Assembly: GCA_905221605.1 (NCBI GenBank)
Contig: CAJNDS010002428.1
Span: 271,085-335,084, forward strand
Source: Symbiodinium natans
Taxonomy: Eukaryota; Sar; Dinophyceae; Suessiales; Symbiodiniaceae
Reading direction: 5' to 3'
DNA length: 64,000 nucleotides
How positions within the stretch are numbered: the stretch's first letter is position 1; each line of letters begins with the position of its first letter. The position numbers and the translations under genes are program-made. Below, in pieces: positions 35,801-42,472 of this stretch. The notes below the pieces were generated by a model. The model searched no databases. It was not told the origin of the DNA and saw nothing but the letters and a program-made list of their open reading frames with translations.

Positions 35801-38800
35801 TCATGGATGAGCACGTCTTCCCTGGTGCCGACGCCTCCTGCCCCATGGGCTGGGCGCGGGCGCTTGGAGGGATCTCGGAGGACTCCTCTGAAAGCCCAGA
35901 AGGCATCCCAAAGGGTTTAGGATTTAGGGTTTAGGGTTTAAGGTTTAGGGTTTAGGGTTTAGGGTTTAGGGTTTAGGGGGGTGTTGATGGGAGTTCTAAG
36001 TAGAGTACAAGTAAGGCAACCGGCTTTATGACCTGGCTTAAGATACTCATATCCCCACTTATATGACCCAGAAGGCACACTATGGAAAAGAAGACCTGAT
36101 CTGATGACGCCTAAACGAAAACAAAAAGCACCCCAAGTCCCTAAACCCTAAACCCTAAAAACCCTAAACCCTAAACCCTACACCCCAAAAGACTGCCAGA
36201 GCACCGCAGGCCTTCAAAAGTCGCTCCGTCGTGCCCTTGTTCCTTTTTTTGCGGCAACCCTCAGCCCTAAACTCTAAACCCTAAACCCTATACCCTAAAC
36301 CCTAGACCCTAAACCCTAAACCCTAAACCTTAAGCAGAAAAAAAGCTTCTGCTCCTGAGGTTTTGACACACTTGGAGCAAGCGGGCTTCGAGGCCGGAAC
36401 AATTTCGGGTTTTGGGATGAGGGCTTAGGGCTTAGGTTCTTAGGGCTTAGGGCTTAGTGGCTTTGGGCTTTTGGGGCTTAGGGCTCAGGGCTTAGGGCTT
36501 GGGGCTTGGGGCTTGGGGCTTGGGGCTTAGGGCTTTGGGCTTTGGGCTAAGGGCTTAGGACGGCTTTGGGAGGATTAAGGTTTAAAACTTCGGGATCAAG
36601 AGTTAGGGGCCAGGATTTAGGGCTTTTGCGGATTAAGGGACTCTGGGGGTCTGCTAATTGCTTAAGAACCCCGAAAGAATCAAAATATTCTTCCTGATTA
36701 AGGGTAATACAGGGATTATTGTTTTCTATTCTTTTGGGGTTCTTAAGCAAATAGTAGGGTTAGAGGCTTGCGAAACTTAGGGTTTGTTGCGGCACTCGAA
36801 AGGTGGCTTTGTGCTGTTTCGGGTTTAGGCGCTGTGGGCCCTAAAACCCAAAACCTTGGGAGCATGGGAGTTTTAGGGTTTAGGGTTTAGGGGATCGAAG
36901 CCCTGTGTCAGGTGCAAAATGTCCACAACATGGGTCTCTCGGCTGCGTTGAGGGTTTGGAGTCCGGGTTTCGGGTCTACAGCGGCAGTTGCCAGAGGAAG
37001 TAAATCTCAAAGTGCGCTCCTCCCTCAATGCAGGTCCCTACCATTTTACAATCGCTACAAGCTGGGATTGCTTTTGACAAACTACGGACCCTCGTCTTCA
37101 AGCTTGTCTACATAACTCTAAACCCGGCTCCCTAGACACTTCCATTGAATCGCAAACCCCGACAGCATATTTCTAGATAGCCCAGAGAGTTGCATCTTGC
37201 ATAGGTCCCCCCCCCCCCCCTCCGTCAGTTTCAGGACTCAGGGCTTAGGGTTGATTTCGGATGTCGGTTTTAAACCCCGAACCCTAGACACCAAACCCTA
37301 AGCCCTAAACCGGGTTTTGGGGGAGATTTGGGGTTCCGGGTTTGGGACATAGGGCTGTGCGTTGAACCCAGAGTTGGTCTCGTTAAGCCTTTTCCGGGTT
37401 TTGAACGGTCGACTGCATCCGAAAGCCTAAGCCCTCAAGCTCTTACGGCCCGTCTCACTTCCCTTGAAAGGAGGCCTGCCGGTACAGGGCTCGACTTGAA
37501 GGGTTTCTGAGGTGTCATGTACTGTGCTTCAGGGTTCAACTTCAGCCCTTTCCCTAAACCCCTAAACCCCTAAACCCCTAAACCCATAAACCCTAAACGC
37601 CTCAACCCTACTTAATTCGCTGATGAATTCCCTCTTAAGAACGAGTAAGGAAGCATCCCTACACCCGACAGCCTAGGCAGGAGCTCCGTATCCTTGAGAG
37701 TGTTTCAGAGAAGCTGCACTGTAGATCAAAGCCCCCCCAAACTTTCAAACCAGAAGATTGGGAGTTCAGGGTTAACCCTAAACCCTGAACCCCAGACCAT
37801 AAACCCTGAAAACCCTAAAGGTTGTCTTCCCTGGCCATGGAATGCCTCGTACGAGCCAGGCTATCACTACTCGCAGACGTTGTATCATTGGCTGGTTTCC
37901 TGGCGGGCCAACAAAGACAAGGTCGTGAAGGCAAGAGATCTTTCGGCATAGCTAAACGAGACTTAGGGTTTAGGGTTTAGGGTTTAGGGCTAGATCTCAA
38001 GGGATGAAGACTCGAACCCCTAAGCTTGTACCCCCACAGTTTCCCCTTGTTATACTGCGAAGATGGCCCTTATCTTCCCCTAGCGATTTTTAAAGAAGGG
38101 TTTCCAAAACTTAAGGGTACAACCTTCAGGGTCCAAGGTAGAACCCCCAGACGATCGCCCAAAGGCCGAAAGCACGAAACCTTCAAGCACGAAACCTAAA
38201 CCCCGAAGATCTCCATGGCACCGACGCCACCGTGCTCCCTCGTCAGAACAAACCCAGGCTGAAAGCCATCGGGTTGGGATTTTCGGGTTGCAGGACGGGG
38301 GTGGACGGTGGGAGGTGGCCTGAACATTGCTGCATGCAGTCCTGCCCTTACTTTTGAAAAAGATTTAAGATTCCGCCCAGCATCCAGAGCACAGCCGAAA
38401 CAACAGAGATGCGCCGGCCTGCCCCTGCCAAGGCATTCTTCCACAACCCACAAGACCCTGGCCTTTCCTCCCCCCCCCCCCCCTCTGTGATAAAGCCATA
38501 AAGGATAACGTGAATGTATGACACTGGGGGTCAGGTCGGGGGGCGGGGGATATTAGGGGATGGAGGTCATCATCCCTCACAGGTCTTTCAACGCAGGCAT
38601 GTCTTGCAGATAGGCCGTGGCGTCTGGCTTTCAATGGCTCTCAGGGTTTGGGGAGGTGACAGGGTGTTGAGGCGAAGTTCGCAGGAGAGGATTTCGAGCA
38701 CAGGCTAGAAGAATCGTTAGGGGAAGGTCCGTACAGCCCAACGCCCTAGGGTCCAACTCCCACAATCCTAAATCCCCAAACCCCAATGTATCCCTTAACC

Positions 38801-40163
38801 CCAAATTTCGAAATCCCGAAGCCCTAAACCCCAAGCCCCAAAATCCTAAATCCCCGAAATCCCCGACTCCTGACTCCTGAACCCAAAACCCCATGCTACT
38901 ATTTGCTTAAAGACCCCCCCCCCCCCAAAATGAAAATTAAAAGTCCTTCTATTTCCTTTATAAGGAAGAATATTATATATATATATATATATATATGTTT
39001 TTTTTTGTTTTATTTTTTTTGGGGGGGGATGGGGAGGGGAGGTTCTTAAGCAGTTCGTAGCATGCAGATTTAAAGTCCTGCTACTCCGTGAAAGTAGCAG
39101 GCCTATGGCGAGAGGAGTTGGAGGCGCAGAGTTTGGGGTTTAGGGTTTAGGGTTTAGGGTTCAGGGCTTAGGGTTTAGGGTGACGGTGTATACCAAACCT
39201 ATTTAGGCAAATGGCAACTTGCAACAACAAGGGTTCAAGACTTGGCGTTTGGTTTGTTTGTGGGCTTATGTCCGTTTACGGCGTTTACGGTTCAGGGTTT
39301 TGGTTTGGACTGGGTTTGTTGAATTTGCGTTGGGATGTTCCCCCTTATACTAACAACAGTCCTTAGTAGGAATTATAATAGGGGGTTACTAGAGTCCCTA
39401 TTAAGGACTGTTAGTATAGGGGGGAACATCCCAAAATTTACCTTTTATAAAAGCCTGCACGCTCACGAAGCGTGTTCTGTTCCATTATGAAGGCAAGTCG
39501 CCCAGCGGTTTAATGAGGGCCCCTACGTTATGATGGAACCTTAAATTCCAAGGGGCTTCCCTTTCACATAGGGGCTTAGCTCAGACGTGCTTGCTTGTTT
39601 GGCAGGGCTCTTCCGACATGTACGCATATAGCAAGTGGAGAAGCTAACAGCCTAAATCTTAAGCCCTGACCCCTCAACCCTCACCCCCCTCCCCCACCCC
39701 GGCTAAGGACACAAGTCTCCAAAACCCTAAACCCTAAACCCTAAACCCTAAACCCTAAACCCTATAGACCTCTTGGACCCTTCACTTCTAGACCCTTGGC
39801 ATCTCGGACGCAAATACTACAATCGCTTTTCCGGAACCGGCACCAGATCACCCAGCAACCTAAATCAGCTAGAACGCCCTCAACCCGTGACCCCTTAGAA
39901 CCTAAGAAGACATAAACCCAAACCCGAGCGCACACTCTTGCAGGCGGTGGGAAGTGTTCCTGGCCTGGTCAGTGCGTATCGCGCGAAGGCGTCCGTGGGT
40001 GGACTGTTTCGAGAGGGTTGAGGTTTAGGGTTGTTCGGGTGCAGGGCTTCTGGCTCCTGGCGCGGGATGATAGGGCAAACAGGTTGCGAGGCAACACTAA
40101 CAAGTCTGCAGCGACGGACAGAAAGGCAGGCAACAGAGGGGGAAAGAGGAAGAGTGGGAAGCA

Positions 40164-40209
<46 letters not shown>

Positions 40210-41411
40210 AAGAAAAGAGAAAGAGCGACAGGAACAGAGAAGTGGCCAAGGCCATCACACAGTGAACTTACCCGCAGAACGTCGTGTCGCACAGTGGTGC
40301 GTCCTGGAGAACAGAGGGTAGGGGGCTGCAGCAACTACCATGACCCTAACCCTAAGCCCTAAATAAGCCTAAACCCTAAACCCTCAAGCCCCCTGTAACT
40401 TGAAGAAAAATCTAAAAAAGGAAACTAATTGAAACTCCTCGAAACTTTCCTCGAAACTTCCCCGGACCTGAACCCTTAATAGTTTCAATAAACCCTAAAC
40501 CCTCAACCCTCAATCCTCAACCCTACTAAACCCTATACCCTAAACCCTATAAACTACGAGTTCCGCGCCGACCCTGGAGCGCCTCGAGCGCGTCAGGTCC
40601 CCTGTCAAGCCATGGAGAGGCATATGCAAGAAAAGATGATTCGTAAACAGTCAGTAGAAGAACCACTTGAAGAGCAACTGGAGGAAGAAGAAATGCCTCA
40701 ATTGCACGAAAGACGAAAAGAACGAGAGAGAGAGAGAGAGAGAGAAACAACGAAGAAAAACAAAAAGAGGATGACGACAAAGAAGAGAGAGGAAGAGAGA
40801 AAGCCAGCGATGGAAACCCTTCATATTTTGTCAATACATGTTGTATCATAGTTCCTGTAGTTTCAGGTTGTGTGTTCATAGCCGGTTACAGGGCCCACCT
40901 TTGAGGATCTAGCTCTGTTGCAGAGGGCTACGGAGACTCATGGGGGACCCTAAACCCTAAACCCTAAACCCTGAACCCTAAACCCTAAACCCTAAACCCT
41001 AAACCCTAAACCCTAAACCCTAAACCCTAAACCCTAAACCCTAAATACAATTCGAACCCAGACCTTGGGCACCAGCTCCTTGCGAGGGCCTTGGTAAATG
41101 CCAAGTTTCGTGGTCGAGGGCTTCAATGGTGCTAAACTTTTAGATCTGCCCTAAACCCTAAACCCTAAACCCTAAACCCTGAACCCTGAACCCTGAACCC
41201 TGAACCCTGAACCCTGGACCCTCAACCCTGGACCCTAGACCCTGGACCCTAGACCCTGGACCCTAGACCCTGGACCCTAGACCCTAAACCCTAGACCCTA
41301 AACCCTAAACCTTCTGCCGCCTCCATGAAACCCGGCGGCAGGGGCGGCAGCACAGTGCAGTTCATCACTGCCACCAAAAGTGGCCAGGCCATGGAGACCT
41401 TTAGGGTTTAG
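25574..41411 (+). CDS. SAM methyltransferase, CFA-synthase family, sphingolipid C9-methyltransferase-like (22-exon span)
   Basis: Twenty-two exons (1,065 nt, 354 aa plus stop) join in one frame. In order they give an N-terminal part with KTELQRYLRTWLGKS; the substrate-side motif AYNKGDDWFEATLGEPMVYT; SAM motif I ALEIGCGWG; VTGVTMSSDQQ; VISSVEMAEHVG; LLADDGTFYLQVAGL; YEDLVWGLFMDEHVFPGADA; VHNMGYHYSQTLYHW; and WEVFLAWSVRIARRG near the end. The WGLFM..FPGADAS and HYS.TL segments fit the eukaryotic sphingolipid C9-methyltransferase branch better than bacterial CFA synthases. The Glu of AEHVG and the His of VHNMG match conserved active-site positions of the family. Family knowledge: these enzymes transfer a methyl from SAM to a lipid; the lipid substrate here is inference. 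Of 21 donors 16 are GC, 2 GT, 3 ambiguous. Upstream exons (17128-18971) may extend the N-terminus. The stop lies within telomeric repeat sequence. Confidence 0.85.
26105..26150 (+). CDS. Methyltransferase gene exon b
   Basis: Acceptor TTGAGCAG, GC donor at 26151. Reads DYISTGKGDLHEILE plus one base completed by exon c to Gly. Confidence 0.75.
26381..26470. repeat. Dispersed repeat, family 4
   Basis: CCCTTGGGACATTTCATATT, TTATTGGGTTTAAGAGG and GGAATATTTTTCAGAG recur in order at about 28416-28500, 34316-34385 and 41641-41755, as expected for a non-autonomous element. Lies inside an intron here. Confidence 0.6.
26868..26938 (+). CDS. Methyltransferase gene exon c
   Basis: Acceptor CCGACCAG after a C-type array; reads HKYPPVFGKTELQRYLRTW then LGKS; GC donor at 26939, then a G-type array within 20 nt. 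Confidence 0.8.
27227..27268 (+). CDS. Methyltransferase gene exon d
   Basis: Acceptor GGCTAAG, GC donor at 27269. Reads VFHDTDQDADYLPE in phase 0. AGGCC at the donor is repeated at the next acceptor. Confidence 0.8.
28153..28235 (+). CDS. Methyltransferase gene exon e
   Basis: Acceptor TCTTTCCAG; reads AYNKGDDWFEATLGEPMVYT then GAIYTGA and two bases; canonical GTGAG donor at 28236. This is the (H/A)YN.GDDFYE..LG..M.Y motif at the start of the CFA/C9-MT catalytic domain. Confidence 0.9.
28416..28500. repeat. Dispersed repeat, family 4
   Basis: GCCCTTGCGACATGCTATAC, CTTATTGGAGTTAAGAGGATC and ACAGGGTATTAAAGGGTC match the 26.4 and 41.7 kb copies. Confidence 0.55.
28724..28768 (+). CDS. Methyltransferase gene exon f
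   Basis: Acceptor CCGGACAG; reads SPGNETMWSAQHKK plus two bases; GC donor at 28769. GCTTG at the donor is repeated at the next exon start. It supplies the AQ..K segment that precedes the Rossmann fold in this family. Confidence 0.7.
29031..29076 (+). CDS. Methyltransferase gene exon g
   Basis: Acceptor AGACTGAG, GC donor at 29077. Reads LEFIAHALGVQPGDK, the stretch directly before SAM motif I. Confidence 0.85.
29407..29476 (+). CDS. Methyltransferase gene exon h (SAM motif I)
   Basis: Reads ALEIGCGWGRLSNYLAGKG then AKVT plus one base. EIGCGWG is the glycine-rich SAM-binding loop. The intron before it is bounded by a 7-nt direct repeat AAGGCCC, the one after by CAGGCG. Flanked by C-type repeats upstream and G-type downstream. 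Confidence 0.92.
30060..30208 (-). repeat. Interstitial telomeric array, C-type, with CCCCTAA block
   Basis: CCCTAAA repeats containing a short homogeneous block of CCCCTAA. It ends about 30 nt before the exon at 30240. Confidence 0.95.
30240..30277 (+). CDS. Methyltransferase gene exon i
   Basis: Acceptor TTCTTTCAG; reads VTMSSDQQAYAK after completing the Gly codon. The donor is ambiguous because AGCG occurs at both the donor and the next acceptor. Confidence 0.88.
30331..30432. repeat. MITE-like foldback, family 3
   Basis: GGGGGTTTCCGAAAATAAAA at left, GACCCCCAAATCGTAGGATTCC in the middle (first 18 nt shared with sister copies), AAGGTACCCTTAATGTCGGAA at right. Inside an intron. Confidence 0.65.
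30780..30800 (+). repeat. Poly-T then poly-G tract
   Basis: A T run (about 30768-30780) followed by a 20-nt G run. T-run plus G-run junctions recur at 34148-34194 and 61320-61357 and, inverted, at 32829-32885. Confidence 0.9.
30967..31209 (-). repeat. C-run/AAA array (GGGGGGGGTTT on minus)
   Basis: Irregular repeats of C7-15 followed by AA or AAA. On the minus strand this is a G-run/TTT array with strong quadruplex potential. Glycine-rich frames through it are artefacts. Confidence 0.92.
31711..31773 (+). CDS. Methyltransferase gene exon j
   Basis: Acceptor GCGATAG. Reads RLRDDNVEILLTNFFDLQL then PE. The donor is shared-base ambiguous: GAG|CTTTAG or GA|GCTTTAG. Confidence 0.85.
31776..32025 (+). 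repeat. GGGGTTTT-like array
   Basis: About 250 nt of G4-6 T4 units, unlike the surrounding TTTAGGG and reminiscent of the ciliate telomere unit. It starts right at the donor of exon j. Confidence 0.93.
32216..32271 (+). CDS. Methyltransferase gene exon k
   Basis: Acceptor TTGGCAG, GC donor at 32272. Reads DKSFKVISSVEMAEHVGI plus two bases; contains the conserved EHVG segment. Confidence 0.92.
32482..32506 (+). CDS. Methyltransferase gene micro-exon l (25 nt)
   Basis: Acceptor CGCCAG, GC donor at 32507. Reads NYNKFLKK; homologues have the same (R)NY..FL segment directly after EHVG. Confidence 0.85.
32580..32670. repeat. (TA)n-rich tract
   Basis: TA dinucleotide runs with imperfect palindromes, inside an intron. 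Confidence 0.92.
32794..33010. repeat. MITE-like foldback, family 3, with poly-C/poly-A insertion
   Basis: CCCAAAATAGGGGTACCCC at left and GGTACCCCTATTTCCGGAAA internally are inverted partners separated by a poly-C run and a poly-A run (32829-32885); CTTTTTGTTGGGTCC follows. Possibly two nested copies. Confidence 0.6.
33376..33417 (+). CDS. Methyltransferase gene exon m
   Basis: Acceptor TGCCACAG, GC donor at 33418. Reads VHSLLADDGTFYLQ, matching the V..LL.DDG.F.LQ segment of the family. Confidence 0.92.
33676..33694 (+). CDS. Methyltransferase gene micro-exon n (19 nt)
   Basis: Acceptor GGGCAG, GC donor at 33695. Reads VAGLPR plus one base. CCGAGG at the donor is repeated at the next acceptor. 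Family members have (V/A)AGLR at this position. Confidence 0.85.
34088..34214. repeat. MITE-like foldback, family 2
   Basis: Left end CTACTATTTGCATAAGAACC, right end (inverted) CTCTTCAGCAATTTGTAGT, with TCCCTATGTTACCCTTATAAG and a T-run/G-run inside. Copies also at 36652 and 38895. Confidence 0.7.
34316..34385. repeat. Dispersed repeat, family 4
   Basis: AGGCCTTGGGATGTATATTG, CCTTATTGGGTTTCAGAGG and GTTTTAAGGGCC, as in the 41.64 kb copy. Confidence 0.55.
34480..34960 (-). repeat. Degenerate CCCTAAAA then CCCTAAA arrays
   Basis: About 300 nt of degenerate 7-8 nt units (CCCTAAAA, CCCCAAAA, CCCGAGAA) followed by a clean CCCTAAA block (34800-34955). Confidence 0.93.
35237..35259 (+). CDS. Methyltransferase gene micro-exon o (23 nt)
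   Basis: Acceptor TTCCGAG, GC donor at 35260. Reads YNHYEDL; homologues carry (Q)YEDL directly before WGLFM. Confidence 0.87.
35660..35785 (-). repeat. Interstitial telomeric array, C-type
   Basis: Seventeen or so CCCTAAA units at the 3' end of an intron, ending about 10 nt before the acceptor of exon p; the next intron carries the G-type array (35915-35980). Confidence 0.95.
35788..35853 (+). CDS. Methyltransferase gene exon p
   Basis: Acceptor TCTGAAG, GC donor at 35854. Reads VWGLFMDEHVFPGADASCPM then GW. WGLFM....FPGADAS.P.GW is the signature of the eukaryotic C9-MT/CFA-like branch. Confidence 0.95.
36360..36392 (+). CDS. Methyltransferase gene exon q
   Basis: Acceptor GCTCCTGAG, GC donor at 36393. 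Reads VLTHLEQAGFE, the family's V...LE.AGFE segment. Confidence 0.9.
36420..36550 (+). repeat. GGGCTTA variant array
   Basis: Degenerate repeats of GGGCTTA, GGGCTTGG and GGGCTTTG at the 5' end of the intron after exon q, a diverged G-type array. Confidence 0.85.
36652..36757. repeat. MITE-like foldback, family 2, near-perfect palindrome
   Basis: Left TGCTAATTGCTTAAGAACCCC-type end pairs with right GGGGTTCTTAAGCAAATAGTA-type end; internal AAAGAATCAAAATATTCTTC and AATACAGGGATTATTG. The clearest copy of the family. Confidence 0.8.
36912..36933 (+). CDS. Methyltransferase gene micro-exon r (22 nt)
   Basis: Acceptor GTGTCAG, GT donor at 36934. Reads VQNVHNM plus one base; VHN aligns with the conserved His segment of the CFA family. 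Confidence 0.85.
37860..37930 (+). CDS. Methyltransferase gene exon s
   Basis: Acceptor GAGCCAG, GC donor at 37931. Reads YHYSQTLYHWLVSWRANKDK then VVK; matches HYS.TL..W...W..N.DKV of the C9-MT family. Confidence 0.93.
38895..39061. repeat. MITE-like foldback, family 2
   Basis: Left GCTACTATTTGCTTAAAGACC, right GGTTCTTAAGCAGTTCGTAG. The interior carries CCTTTATAAGGAAGAATATT, a TA microsatellite and a T-run/G-run. Confidence 0.7.
39330..39434. repeat. MITE-like family 1, complete palindrome
   Basis: TTGGGATGTTCCCCCTTATA at left and its inverted partner ending GGGGGAACATCCCAA at right; stems continue with CAGTCCTTAGTAGG / CCTATTAAGGACTG. About 105 nt with no coding capacity. Reference copy of the family. 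Confidence 0.88.
39606..39640 (+). CDS. Methyltransferase gene exon t
   Basis: Acceptor TTTGGCAG; reads GSSDMYAYSKW plus two bases completed to Arg by the next exon. The donor GAAGC / AAGC is ambiguous by one base. Confidence 0.75.
39944..39988 (+). CDS. Methyltransferase gene exon u
   Basis: Acceptor CTCTTGCAG, GC donor at 39989. Reads RWEVFLAWSVRIAR plus two bases; matches W.FFLA.S..IARQG of the family. Confidence 0.9.
40160..40206 (+). repeat. (GA)n microsatellite
   Basis: AG dinucleotide run; a second short GA run lies at 40728-40745. Arg-Glu and Ser-Leu rich frames here are artefacts. Confidence 0.95.
41150..41312 (-). repeat. C-type array with CCCTGAA and CCCTGGA/CCCTAGA blocks
   Basis: CCCTAAA units, then CCCTGAA units, then an alternating 14-nt dimer CCCTGGACCCTAGA repeated about four times, then CCCTAAA again. 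Confidence 0.93.
41342..41411 (+). CDS. Methyltransferase gene last exon v
   Basis: Acceptor CGGCGGCAG; reads GGSTVQFITATKSGQAMETF then RV and a TAG that is part of a TTTAGGG repeat. STV.FI..TK is the usual C-terminal strand. Alternatively a GC donor at 41388 could lead to a further exon I did not find. Confidence 0.8.
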
Positions 41412-41640
41412 GGTTTAGGGTTGAGGGTTTAGGGTTTAGGGTTTAGGGTTTAGGGTTTGAGGACTTAAGGTCCCTAAACCCTTGGGATGCTTGATGTTGC
41501 CCCTTATTTGGGTTTTAAGGGCCAACCCGTTAAACATACCCCCTGCGTCACTTTTCAGACCTCTGGGAGGATCCGAGAAAGTAGATCCCCTTACGGGTTC
41601 CTAAGAATGATTCCGTAGTAGGACAGGGTACTATTCTGGG

Positions 41641-41755
41641 TAGGCCTTGGGGCATTATATGTTCTTCCTTATTGGATTTAAGAGAATCATGTTCGGAATA
41701 TTCAGAGGGTTTTAAGGGCCATCCTAGAATTTGGGGTTCTACTTTTTGTAGTCTT
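41641..41755. repeat. Dispersed repeat, family 4, fullest copy
   Basis: AGGCCTTGGGGCATTATATG, CTTCCTTATTGGATTTAAGAG, AATCATGTTCGGAATATTC, AGAGGGTTTTAAGGGCC in order. Use as reference for the other copies. Confidence 0.6.
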
Positions 41756-41904
41756 TTAGGGGTCTGAATTTCAGGATTAGCGTCCCCTAAATAAAGTACC
41801 AACATGACAGTTGTAGTTTCCACCGTATCAGCCACCCCTAGAGTCCGCAACACCCTAAAGCCTCCCTAAAACTTCCCTAAACCCCGCCTAAAACCCCCCT
41901 AAAA

Positions 41905-42229
41905 CCCCCCTAAACCCTAAACCCTAAACCCTAAACCCTAAACCCTAAACCCTAAACCCTAAACCCTAAACCCTAAACCCTAAACCCTAAACCCTAAACC
42001 CTAAACCCTAAACCCTAAACCCTAAACCCTAACCTAAACCCTAAACCCTAAACCCTAAACCCTAAACCCTAAACCCTAAACCCTAAAACCTAAACCCTAA
42101 ACCCTAAACCCTAAACCCTAAACCCTAAACCCTAAACCCTAAACCCTAAACCCTAAACCCTAAACCCTAAACCCTAAACCCTAAACCCTAAACCCTAAAC
42201 CCTAAACCCTAAACCCTAAACCTAAACCT
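41905..42229 (-). repeat. Longest interstitial telomeric array, C-type
   Basis: About 46 CCCTAAA units over 325 nt with a few one-base slips. Confidence 0.97.
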
Positions 42230-42280
42230 TCAAGCGGCCAGTGTGCGAAGAGGGATTCAGAGGCTTCTAGCTGTTGAACC

Positions 42281-42472
42281 TGGGGATGTTCCCCCCTTCT
42301 ACCAAGAGTCCTTAATAGGGATTAGACTAGGGGGTTCTAAGTCTATACTCCCGAAGAGTCCTTAATACGGGTTATAACTCGGGGGTACTATAATCCTTTA
42401 GAGTGCTTAATAGGGATTTTAATTGGGGGGGGGGGTGCTAGAGGGACTGTTAGTACAGGGGGGAAAATCTTC
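42281..42472. repeat. MITE-like family 1, expanded copy
   Basis: TGGGGATGTTCCCCCCTTCT start and GGACTGTTAGTACAGGGGGG end; the internal unit AGTCCTTAATAGGGATTA is repeated three times in diverged form. Confidence 0.7.
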
